From positions 310,001 through 374,000 of the forward strand of contig JAGMUV010000027.1 in NCBI GenBank assembly GCA_020744425.1: a stretch of 64,000 nucleotides of DNA, written 5' to 3'. This stretch comes from Dactylonectria macrodidyma (Eukaryota; Ascomycota; Sordariomycetes; Hypocreales; Nectriaceae). This document shows positions 28,569-39,600 of this stretch, piece by piece (position 1 is the first letter of the stretch; every line of letters starts with the position of its first letter). A program made the position numbers and the translations under genes. Under the pieces are notes generated by a model. The model was not told where the DNA came from. It did no database searches and was given only the letters and a program-made list of their open reading frames with translations.

Positions 28569-30584
28569 ATGCTGCAAGACATTCAAGATTCACCTTTCCG
28601 AAGTACGGGCCTCCTCAGCCGGGAGGAAATCGATGCAATATTGAAGCTTCAGAAGAAAGAAGACACTAGCGTGACGGCAAATATTCAAGGCAGTGAGAGT
28701 AATGCGTCCTCCTCGTTTGCTGGCGGGCACCACGGAAGGCCAGATGTCCCACGGCGGCCCGCTCAGACGGAAGAAACACCGGCCAACGGAGTTGGTCCGG
28801 GGGGTCAGATGCGTCTCGAACTTGGCCCTTATACGTTATATGTCGACGTCGCTCTAGGTCTGGCGAGGCAGTGGACCTTGAACAAGCTACAGTCAATGGC
28901 GGTGCTGCTACCGGCACTCTTCCTTGACGAGCGTGGCACTCGGCTCGAGGAAGAGGAGGGCAAGCAGCACCTCCAATACGTCGGCGGTGAAGGGGGCACG
29001 GGAAAGTCTCGCGTTATACACGCTATCAAAGACATGTTCTGGCTGAAAGGCGGCCTTCACACGCTGCTCGTGACAGGCGCCAGCGGAAACGCGGCTGCAC
29101 TCATTGGTGGAGTGACCCTCCATTCGGCATGCAACATTGGATTTGAAGACAAGACAGAGACTAGGAGGAATATATTAGAAGAAGAAAAGCTACGTTAGAA
29201 GAGCAAGACTATGTTGATCGTCGACGAGATCAGCCAGGTGGGCGGCCTCACTCTAGCATCTGTAGACAGCCGCTTGAGGCTGTATAGAGACGATGCGCAC
29301 CGCCCTTTTAGTGGGATCCCAATCGTCATCTTCTTTAGCGACTTCTTCCAGTTTGAGCCGGTCAGACAGACCAGCCTCCTCTTACCAGAGCCCAGAGAAC
29401 ACAGCAGACAGAGACTGGAGGGCTTGGCAAAGCATATAACAGCACATAAACTGTTCCTCCAGTTTACAACTGTCGTCATGCTTTGCGAACAGGTCCGCAC
29501 CGCCGGCTATGCAAGGTTGCATAGCTTCCTCCGGCGCCTGCGCAATGGGCAGCAGACGGAGCTGGACTTCCAACGGCTATGTCGTCGCCTCTATAACCAA
29601 GCATCCCAGCCGTCTTTCGCCGATGGGCTGCGGGCGATCACACCTCTGAACCAAGATAGGTGGGACCTGAACATGGCAGCCATCGTGCAGTGGGCTCGCG
29701 CCCAGGGCAAGCATATCTCGATCTTCATGGCCAAGCACGACACTGAAGCAGGAAAGCGGTTACGTGTAGAAGAGCTATGTGACGTGCTTCGCTACGGAGA
29801 TGACTCACAACTCCCAACCCCCGGGTTGTTCTTCTACGCGTAAGGGATGCTGGTAGTAGTGACCCGGAACCAGCTTACTGGGTTGAAGCTGGTCAACGGG
29901 GCGCCCTTCAAGGCAGTCGACATCTTTCCTGACCTCTCCTGCGGCACTATTGCTGTCGCTAGCGACGTGACGCTCCACCTGGGGCCCCCGGCAGCTGTTC
30001 TCCTCCAGTCGGACGATATTGCAGACCTCGCAGTACCTGGGCTTCCGAAGGGTACGCTCCTCATTAAGAGCAAAACAGTAATCATCCCCGACTCTATGCA
30101 AGGGAAGAATCCTCGCTTGAGAAGCAAGCCAGGCTTTCAGCTGGTCACCCATAGAACAGGACCCCTATGCACCGCCGCCTTCGCTATAACGGACCAGAAG
30201 AGCCAGGGTAAGCAGTTCTCAGACGTCCTTCTTAACCTCAAAGGCGTTTACGGCAGCAGCACAGCGACAAGGCCTAGCTTTATAAGCTTATATGTACAGC
30301 TTTCGAGGGCGGAGAGGTGGGAGGGGCTGTATCTCTTCCGGAGACCAGCACGAGGCGATTTTATCGAACCGAAGAACGTATTAGATAAACAAATGAGGGA
30401 CGGCGTTTACAAGCTGGAGAGGCTGGGGAACGAGACAAGACTGCGCTTTGAGCGTGACTACAGACACGAAAGCTGGTTTCAGGATTGGGATGCTATAACA
30501 GAGTCTACTTCAGGAACCGAAGTCGACGAATATGACGACACTTCTCTCTGGTGCAATTCTGAGGATTCTGAGGCCAAGTTATAG
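28569..30584 (+). pseudogene. Helitron PIF1-like helicase region, with stops
   Basis: Three open segments (28569-29198, 29211-29843, 29847-30584) share one frame and are separated only by a TAG and a TAA. Motifs: Walker A GGEGGTGKSRVIHAI near 28990, Walker B MLIVDEISQVGG near 29215, FFSDFFQFEPV, then SQGKQFSDVLLNL and LYVQLSRAERWEGLYL (SF1 helicase C-terminal motifs), and an acidic tail to 30584. The protein would unwind DNA during rolling-circle transposition. Without the two stops the helicase part would be open. Confidence 0.82.
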
Positions 30585-30933
30585 TTTGCATGTTGGCAGT
30601 TATATTTATAAGCTGTAAGGCAGTCATATACTAGGCCCGTCTCCTTCTCTCGTAGGACAGGTATAATAGACTTATTATTGTATAAGTCTATATATCTCTT
30701 CCTTAAAAAAACCACAAATACACCACCCCTACTAAAAAGTTCCTCTAAGTAAAGTAACTATATAAGCCGCTGCTTACAGTAAAAAGTGAGAGTAAAAATA
30801 CAGAAATGACACCGTAAAATCGACAAAGTCTTGGCAAAATGGTCTGTGCTTTTGTAGGGTCTGGTCAAGCCCAGGCAGTAGGTCTTTTCTTCCCTCTTCC
30901 TCCAGACGCAGCCACCTTGCGGTCCCTTAAGGA

Positions 30934-31043
30934 ACCTTTCGGAACTTACTTCGTAGTTCCTCCAGGCACCTTTCGGAACTTTACTTCGTAGTTCCTCCAG
31001 GCAAAGAACCTTTCGGAACTTTACTTCGTAGTTCCTCCAGGCA
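30934..31043 (+). repeat. Minisatellite, three units of about 36 bp
   Basis: Three copies of ACCTTTCGGAACTTTACTTC-GTAGTTCCTCCAGGCA with small length differences. Each unit contains GGAAC...GTTCC as an inverted repeat and could fold. It lies just beyond the Helitron 3' end. Confidence 0.85.
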
Positions 31044-34000
31044 CACTGGCGCCAGCTGTCGGTGGCGAGAACCTGTCGAAAGAGGCAAACCAAGATGACT
31101 CAACATAGTGGTGAGGACGGTCTCCCAGGTCTAAACTCGGCGAAAGCGGCGAGTATGACTGTTGGTTCCAATTGAATGCTTCGGTATCAGGTTTGTGTTT
31201 CATCCTGTACGTCTACGGTGCTTTAGTAACATGTAGTGATTGAAGGGATGACTGTTATATAGTTCGAACGCCTTAGCTGATCCCCAACAATGCGGTCACT
31301 GCCGTGTCACGTTCGGGTCTATCATTGAGCCAAACAAGTAAGCCTACCACCACCAACCGCGCTCCATTGCGCCGAAGATCGAACTATCGGGTCCAGATCG
31401 AAATTTTGGTCTGGGTGTGGAGCACAAAGTTCCAGGCAGAGTCCATAGTCTAGGTCGTCTCACATGGTGGTGTCGGAACTATCCCTTTGAGTGCGGTAAA
31501 GGCACACTTTGCCTTGGCACCTCACACCCCCCCCTCCCCCCTGCCGAGTCGCGGTACAAAGGAGTGACCTAGAGCGCGTTCCAAAACAATGCCACCTAAT
31601 TCCTCATACAACGCGTTCTCTGTATCCCCATGGATTCCCAACTGCCCTCCAGCCAAGCGGTCAACGCCTATGATGACAATAGCTTTATCCGCGTTAACTA
31701 TCACAGCCGCCGTGAACGCCCTGAGGATAATACGTGCCGGCCAATTGAAAATCCGGTCCCGGATCGCGGTTATGAATTCAAGCTGATGGACTTGGGTCCA
31801 GACCGGCCCTTTGAGATAGCAGCCCTGCCCCAGCAGCCGCTGTAGGCTAAACAAAACCCCCCCTTCTATCCATGCGAGAAGCAACCATCGCCCGTGGGCA
31901 GGAACCTTCCTACAGATCTACAATGACGCCAAATGACGCCACTTCCATTCTTCAATATTCGTGAGCTCTTGTCATGTGGAGATTGTCAGAGCGATGAGGA
32001 CGGATGGGCGACAAGCAGTGAATACCCCACAGAAAGTAATCATTATGATGTCAAACCATCGCTTTTGCTTGTCGCGATGCAACTTTGTCGTCTCCGCTAC
32101 CCGCCTGCTCGATCGACATGGGCCTGCTTGCCTGCTAGAAGTGGCCGGATACGCACATTCCGGATACGCATTCCGGATCCCCCTCTGTTGGGGGCATTTA
32201 CCTTATTTATCTCGCAGATTGTACCAAGAAGTCAACTTCTATTCAGTACTCGAGGTGCCCAGGTGTCAGCGACGGTACTGGCATGCACCCGAAAGAAGGT
32301 AGCAGTGAGTATGTCGAGACAAGATTTAAGCCCTGCGATGCACGAGCTATGAGTCCACGGAGATCAAGCGAGGATATTGAAGCGTTGATTCGTGAACTGC
32401 GTGTTGAACTTATCAGGTGGGCGTTGCCAGTTTACGATGAACTCCGCCAGCCAGCACCATTCCAGAGTCAAGACGGCCAAGGAAGAGGCACATATCGGGA
32501 AGTATCTCTACACAGCATCCCATCAGCGTCTGGGACTGGGCCAGCACGGTTTGCCCCACGGAAACAACCAATGAGCGCGCTTAGTTTCTGCAGAGGCTCA
32601 AACTGATCACATGGGCTATGAAGGAGGCAAGTGCCGGAATCGACTATTCGAGCGGGTACGATCGATTCCGTCCTCGGGAAGACTCCGATGGGCTGGCGTC
32701 CTCCGCTCGCTCTCGTTGCGGAGGGGACCTAGTCCAGTATCCTCCAACGTCGCCATTCCCAACGGAACGCTGAGTGTGGGCACCTGTTCGTCTGCCTGTG
32801 GGAGGGGGTGGAGCTGTTGAAAAACAAAGGCTTTTGCGCCTGGACTAGCACGAAGGGCGCCATTTACTCCCCTCTAGATCTGCAACCGGTGAGTTCTTGG
32901 CCTGGGACCGGGCAAATCTCGAGAGCCCCACAATGCTGATATCATCTCAGGGCCTAGTCCAAGCCCCAAATCTTTGCATCACACCACCGACCGGGATCTG
33001 GAGGGTGAAAGACGGGCCCCCGCTTTCTTAGATGCGCGTTTAGAGGATTTTGGCCAGGTAAATCCGAACTGTCCAACGCTGTCGTCTGATGGTACCACAA
33101 CGAGGGCTGTGGGGCTTGCGCCAGCCAGCATCCGACTTGAAACATAGCCCTGATTTGGATCGATGACAAGAGGTACTTGCCAGCTAGATCGGAGCTAAGC
33201 TTGCGCAGTTCCGGCCAGTCACAATGCATGGGGCTCATTGCAGGGCAACCTACGTTGCCTCCTCTCTCCACCCAGGTCCAAACCGTCCCAACCGCTAAGC
33301 TTTCTTCCCGACGACCCAGAGGAGCGCAAAGCTTCGGCCGAGTGATGCTGGCATTAGCAGCTCATGTTCAACTCTCTAGCCGTAGCTGGTCAGGATCGCG
33401 ATCGATCCGTACCGTGTGCCTGGAGCTTGAGTTCGTGCCACAGCCTCGTCTTGTAGCCACAACGGTGATCGCCACGTTGGATTATGGGAGTCTCGCAGAA
33501 AGAACCCGTTTGGGATCCCAAGGCGTCAAGCCCAGGAGTTGTAAATCCTTGTGGTTCCTTAGCCCAAGGTTCGCGAAAACCTGCCTCACGCTTGTCCTGG
33601 ATAGGGCAACACTTGCCACTGCATCTTCCAGGAGGAGGGGACCGCAAACGCCACTCTCCCCCAGCCTTGGGTATGGTAATTAGAACGCACGCACCTCGTC
33701 TCGCAGCCCCCAGTTCCCAGTTCATGGCGTTCCCCATGGCAAGGATCCAGGGTCCACCCTGTCGGCCTCCGCACCCGGTCCCCCTCTCCCAACGGCCCCA
33801 TTGTATGATGTTATCCGAAGCTCTTGTTCCCGATAAGGCCCCCCGCAGCGCAAGGAGATACTGCGGCGCTTAGACCCTCGTTTTTCTTGTTCCTGCCCTT
33901 TGCTGCCATATGGGCATCGCTGCGCGAGCTGCACCGGGACGTCAGGGTTTTGAAAGTGCAATGCAACCGGAACAATCCCGCTAGGGTGGCCCAATCGGAA

Positions 34001-34583
34001 TTCCTAAACCCAGACTTGAGAGCTTGTTGACGCCATCGCCTTGCAGTAAGATGTCTGAATCTCGAGCTTTTCCTAGGAAAAGTTTATTTCCCCTCCCGGC
34101 GTCCTACAGCACGTAGCATGTGGGTGTGTCCGTCCTGGGCTTGCTGGGGGGTGGCAAAGCTCTAATAGCTTGAGAGCCAAGGACCTTGGCAGTTGGTGGC
34201 TTGCGAGCATATTTGATTGTCCCGTTGCCCTGAATCCTCTCGCGATCCCCTCATTCTCTTGGAGCCCCCTTCTTCAAATCCCTGCCCGTGAATTTCTGCT
34301 TGTCGGTTACCAAGCCGGCCCACTCCTGAACCCGTCAAATTCACTTTTAGACCTGCTCCTCTCCCCAACCGCCTCTCAGTCCTGCCTGGTCCAGACACAA
34401 CTGGCTCACTCAGCTGCCGTCCAGCAAACGAATAAGCAATACCGGGAAGTTACAGCCCTGCGCGTTGTCTTCGTTAGCAACCGGCCCCCAACCAGTCAAC
34501 CTCGTAATCACCTGCCCACCCAACCCCGGGATAGCATAAATCGAAACCGAAAAACGATCACCATCTGTGCAGAAAGATCCTCG
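31044..34583. other. Long spacer upstream of the bZIP gene; no supported gene
   Basis: I find no gene I can defend in about 3.5 kb. A 71-codon frame at 31630 (MDSQLPSSQAVNAYDDNSF..., ending at 31845) looks protein-like but has no recognisable partner. Poly-C tracts occur near 31527. The last 400 bases before 34584 are an open frame without domain signal and are more likely the 5' leader of the bZIP mRNA. Long promoters are common for fungal transcription factors. Confidence 0.45.
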
Positions 34584-35744
34584 ATGGCAGCCTTCGTCCA
34601 TTCTTACCCTCAGATGGCGGGAGATTTTGCATTTAGCCAATACTTCGACGGGGTCGCCGTGACACCAGCGGCGGGATGCCCAATGACCAATCCACCTTTT
34701 CGCATCAGCACATGTTACCCCGCATCTCGAAGCCATATGGCCCATCAACAAGCGACGAACCAAGTCACCGAGGGCTCGTTCTTTGACGAAGCAATCGGCA
34801 CCTCCCCGATCTCGACAGAGGTCGATCTCGGGTTTCCCCAACCTCCACCCAAATACGTCACGGCAGCCAAGATCCCCGAGTACGAACCCTCCCAGACAGT
34901 ATTGCCGACCGTAGAATGCGAAAAGAAACCACCCCGCCGACCCCGAAATCGACGGAAGTCGCAAAAAAGTTCAAGCCTGTCAGAAACCGGTGCCTCTGCA
35001 TTCGTTTCGGATGTACCGAAAGCAAGAAAACGAGGCCAGAAACTCAAAGTCGAACCTAAAGAGCCTGCAAAGGCACGTCAAAAGCAAAAGGGGAAGAGCA
35101 ATGACGACGAGGATCTTCCTAGGGACCCCCGGCGACGGCGCATCCTCGAACGCAATAGAATCGCTGCTACTAAGTGTCGTCTACGCAAACGGGATGAAGC
35201 GTCAGCACTCGCCTCCCGTGAGGAGGCCATGGAGGATCAGAACCGATATCTCTCAACCTATTTCGACCAGCTAACTACCGAGATCTACCATTTGAAGACC
35301 CAGCTCTTGCGGCATACTGATTGCAACTGCGTTCTCATCCAGAAATACATTGCAAACGAAGCGAGAAAGTCCGTCGATGGCCTCTTATCTTGCTCTTCGG
35401 CCTTTCAACTCCCTGACGGACTCACACCTTTACACCACGGGGGCTCAAGCAGCATCAGAACAAGTGGAACAGATTCCTTGAGCATCCAAACCCCTAAGAT
35501 GGAAAGTGCCCCGCCAACATGGACCGACCCTTTTCAGCAAGGCTCAAGGTCGTCGGAAGTCGGAGATGATTTGTTTGATATGGTATTAGAGCCGTTCCAA
35601 AAAGAACCACTCCCGGCGCCAAGCCAATCTATTTCAAACGTGCACTCCCTGTCCAGATGCGACCAGGGAGTTTTTGGTAGCCCAGGGCCACAGCCTCAGC
35701 CGGTGGTTGGAATGGTTTGGGAATCGCAATGGGGGTTTCACTGA
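34584..35744 (+). CDS. bZIP transcription factor (ATF/CREB-type)
   Basis: A nuclear DNA-binding regulator of 386 residues in one exon, taking ATG 34584 (MAAFVHSYPQMAG). An open frame continues upstream to 34170, but it has no domain character and is probably 5' leader. Residues 1-110 are unstructured. A basic Lys/Arg stretch (KKPPRRPRNRRKSQK) follows near 115. The bZIP basic region is at about 184-205: RRRILERNRIAATKCRLRKR, with the N-x7-R signature as NRIAATKCR. A leucine-zipper-like helix (YLSTYFDQLTTEIYHLKTQLLRH) and a conserved CNCVLIQKYI segment follow. The C-terminal 120 residues are Ser/Pro-rich. The group includes fungal AtfA/AtfB stress regulators, but I cannot assign an orthologue. 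It lies 197 bases from the copia element, which is inserted in its 3' flank. Confidence 0.85.
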   Translation: MAAFVHSYPQMAGDFAFSQYFDGVAVTPAAGCPMTNPPFRISTCYPASRSHMAHQQATNQVTEGSFFDEAIGTSPISTEVDLGFPQPPPKYVTAAKIPEYEPSQTVLPTVECEKKPPRRPRNRRKSQKSSSLSETGASAFVSDVPKARKRGQKLKVEPKEPAKARQKQKGKSNDDEDLPRDPRRRRILERNRIAATKCRLRKRDEASALASREEAMEDQNRYLSTYFDQLTTEIYHLKTQLLRHTDCNCVLIQKYIANEARKSVDGLLSCSSAFQLPDGLTPLHHGGSSSIRTSGTDSLSIQTPKMESAPPTWTDPFQQGSRSSEVGDDLFDMVLEPFQKEPLPAPSQSISNVHSLSRCDQGVFGSPGPQPQPVVGMVWESQWGFH

Positions 35745-35941
35745 TGTCGGCCGTAGTGCTGTCGTTTCATGCCCAACGAGTGACGGAAGTATACGGACTG
35801 AATGGAACAAATACACTTCAAGTTGCCTTTCCTAGTCCTCATAGAAGGCCACATAACAGCCCAGAGCTGTCTTGCCGGGACTAGGGGGGATTGGCTAAGT
35901 GGGGTATCGAAGATTCCACTGAATGTACGGAGGGTTCTTTC

Positions 35942-36202
35942 TGTTGGAATATCACTAACACTGCCAGGGCTAGCGCCAGGATCGTAGGCACCCACGTGTG
36001 TAGACCACAGCTAGTAACAGCTGTAAGGGCACGTGCAGGTGCCTCCCTGCTAGATATAGGGCCACTTCGTGGCCCTATTACCTAGCCTAGATTCTGTTCT
36101 TAAGACATCAAGTAAAACACCAAGTTAACCATCACGGTTTTGACGTCTCACCCGCCCGAAAGAGCAATTGCTATAACAGCAGGATACCTGAGTTATCCAA
36201 CA
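35942..36202 (+). repeat. 5' LTR of the copia element
   Basis: Starts TGTTGGAATATCACTAACAC and ends GAGTTATCCAACA, giving the inverted ends TGTTGG/CCAACA. It contains the short palindromic stretch AGGGCCACTTCGTGGCCCT. The sequence directly after it (CTGATCAGTGGTTAACC) should hold the primer-binding site, but I could not assign a tRNA. Confidence 0.95.
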
Positions 36203-36675
36203 CTGATCAGTGGTTAACCTACCAGGTCCACCACTCAGAATACCGCAGATCAGCAAGGTTCATCAGAAGAGACAGCAGTTACGATATAGCTGGCTTCGGC
36301 CCATTACGCGCCAACAGCCCCTCACTATCGTAGCTACTGTGCTACCAGGAAACCGGTTCATCTAGCTCCCCGTCACTGGCCCAGCTAGATCACCGGCACC
36401 CTCATCCTAGCTCCCCTTCCAAGGCCCAGCTAGGCGCGTCCATCACGCACGACAACAGCTGCTTCAACGGTTATATAACCACAGCAACAGCAGCCACCCG
36501 ATCACAATCGACAAGACTACGGAGTACCATCGTCACCCAAGGACGTGGGAATCCCGGAGACCCTGACAACAAAGCAATAAGGGGCAGCATTAGCCCGATC
36601 AGGGCTAGCCAGCCACACCATCACATCATCAGTTTCATAAGGTTTCATAAGGTACGCTAGCAAGCAATACCTAAG

Positions 36676-39600
36676 ATGACATCAGAGACGCCAGACAGCT
36701 CCCAGAGCAGCGACAACAGCAGTGGCGATACCCTCAAGGGGACGTCAAGGGGAACGCCTATTCCCGAGGAATACCAGGACTTCATTGATCCAGCACTTTG
36801 GGGCAAACTCAACCTGCTAGATCTGGACGATGAAAGTAACCCACCTTCGGAACAGCACATCGGCTCCTTCATTCTCTTCAATGTAACAGCCTATAAGCGC
36901 CAGGGCTTGTACGGCCGTTACCTATGGGCCCGAGCCTATGATGACTTCGAAGAGTTTGAAGAACAGCACTTCCGGGTCAACAAGAAAGCCTGCAAGATAC
37001 TAAGGTCGTTCATGCTAGAACAAGGTATATGGATGGGCACCAACCGCCAGGCCCACGCCATCAACGTGGCAACCGCTTTACAGCAGTACCACGTATGGAC
37101 AGACCTAGAGATCGAACAAACTGCTAGCAAATACCCCAGGTTCCTCAACAACCTCGACAAGATCCCCAGATTCAGGGAACACCTCAAGGAGGACCCAGCA
37201 GTCCTTGCGAAGGCAGCAGTCACAGCCCCAGTACGGCCACTGCAACTGCAGTTGCCAAGCCCCGAGAATACCACTCCACCTCCAGCCCCAGCTATACATC
37301 ACCAGCAGCAGCAGCAGCTGCAGTATGACACCCCACGACATACAGCACCGTTAACAGCAACTGACACACCCACGGAGCCAGATGTCCCTACCTCACGGCA
37401 GGTGACAGACCTCTCTAAGATGTACACCGACGACAACAAATACGGTGGCGACATATATGACGTGTTAGAGAACAAGCTGCTGATTTTCCGGGACTTCTGC
37501 GGTAAAGTTTCAATTCCGCAGACGCAATTTTCACATGTATTCTCCCTGATGCTGAAGGGACGGGCATTACGCTTTTACTTCTCGAACCTCGCCCGGACCC
37601 GCCCAGTAATGCAGTTCACACACATGGTACAACAGACGTTACAGCACTTCGAGCCCGAAGAGATGCAGCAGACGTACCTGTCAGAGTGGCGGTCTATTAC
37701 ACTTGCGAAGATGATAACCGAGCACCCAGCAAAGTCAAAGAGCGAAGTCTTCGAGTTACTACTGGAAAGGATAACATTACTCCACAGCGCACTACCTACG
37801 GTCAGTGGCAGCAGAATTGCTCTCAAGGAGCAAATCATCAACGCCTGCTACGGCCAACCCGAGTGCGCCAACGCGCTATACCGACCTGCAGTAGATTGCG
37901 AGGGCGTTATCCAACAGATCCGCGGTTCTATTAAGCTAGCAGCGTCAACGCAGCATTTCCATACCGCTGCAACGCTCCCTCAAGAACCCACCAGCAACCC
38001 AGTACAGTACTGGACGGACCGAACGTTCCGTGGCCAAGGGAGAGATACGAAGTACGGCAACCGCGACTCTAATCCCAGCTCCCAGAGCAAGAAGTGTTAC
38101 GTCTGCAACAAGCCCGACTGCTGGTCCACAAGGCATACAGCAGACGAACGAACACAGGCCTACCGGAAATTCAGGACCAACAGGGCAGCCACCAGCACTT
38201 CGCAATCCTCCTACAAGGCGTTTTTAACGTGGCACGAAGGCCCTGAACCAACTGTAACGCTGTCACGCAGCGGCAGCCCTGATCTCGTACAGCAGTACTT
38301 CCAGGAACTCGCAGACAGCAGGAACAACGAGCCTAGCAGCGAAGAGGATGCTGCGTGGGAAGACTCCCAACAGTTCTTCACCAGCTACTTCACATCGACA
38401 ACGACGATTGATGGCCCCGCCCTCGCTAACCAACTAGCTAATCAGGCAATGTACCACGCCTTCACAGGCCGTCTCCCGACTGCTCCCACATATACGACGG
38501 AATCCGCATATGCATTTACACTGCAGGCCCGGTACAGAGACATTTTTCAGGGGATATTGCCAGACACAGGAGCTTCCGGTCTTTCTACTGCTGGCAACCA
38601 GCAGTTCATAGCACTGCAAAAACAGCTCCCAAGCCTAGCATTGAACCAGACAGCAGCAGGCTCCAAGATCACCTTCGGAGCCGGGCCCCCTACCTACTCC
38701 ACAGGCACGATCGACGTGCCTACACCGCTTGGTCAGATGGTGTTTCACGTGGTGCCAGCAGATACGCCGTTTCTGCTCTGCTTAGCAGACATGGACCGCA
38801 TGGGCATCACATTTGATAACCTGGCCAATGTCCTTCGAAAAGGGGCACTTACTGTACCAGTCATCCGCAAATGGGGCCACCCATGGATGCTATTACAGCC
38901 AGAGATACCACTGGCGTTCAACCACCTGACAGAGGCCGAGCTACGTCGAGTACACCGCCGATGTGGCCATCCATCCGTGCAACGCCTATATGACCTGCTA
39001 TATAAAGCAGGCCACGACGTGGAAATCAACGCTATTAGAGCCCTCACGGACATCTGCAGCCAATGTCAGCTACACGGGACACCGCCTAACCGCTTCAAAT
39101 TCACATTGCGCGACGACTACGAGTTCAACTACGAGATTGTGGTTGACGTCGTCACCCTAGACGACGGCAAAGTGTTACATGTCGTGGATACAGCTACATC
39201 CTTTACGGCAGCCCGTTTCCTCCGCAGTCTATCAGCACAAGACACGTGGGACGCACTGCGCCTATGCTGGATAGACGTTTACCAAGGACCCCCTGACTGG
39301 ATCGTTTGCGACGCCGGCACCAACTTCCACGCCGCAGAATTCAAGGCGGCAGCAAGAGCTGCAGGAATCAGCGTCAAGGAAGTGCCTATTGAGGCACATA
39401 ACAGCATTGGCAAGATCGAACGAGCCCACCCTGCACTACGGCGAGCCTACTATATCATCAGATCAGCAGACAATACCGTGTTACCAGAGAGCGCCCTCCA
39501 GATGGCCGTCAAAGCTATCAATGACACTGCTGGCCCTAACGGCCTTGTGCCTACACTGTTGGTTTTTGGCTCCTACCCACGGATAACCGAGGATTCACCA

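Larger units (their letters stand above)
22126..30868 (+). mobile_element. Decayed full-length-type Helitron
   Basis: This stretch contains the coding parts of a Rep-helicase Helitron in order on the plus strand (24174-30584), a divergent companion gene on the minus strand, and a 3' non-coding end matching that at 20965-21290. The interruptions seen along the rep/hel frame are TAG or TAA stops, plus at least two frameshifts. The exact 5' end is not identified, so the left limit given is that of the companion gene. From 23577 to 24173 there is no gene; this divergent interval probably held both promoters. Confidence 0.72.

Noticed and set aside
31630..31845. 71-codon frame (MDSQLPSSQAVNAYDD...)
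   Set aside because: Protein-like composition but too short, without motif or gene context; not listed as a gene.
34170..34583. N-terminal extension of the bZIP protein by 138 residues
   Set aside because: The extension has no domain character and a leader-like composition; the ATG at 34584 starts a conventional protein.
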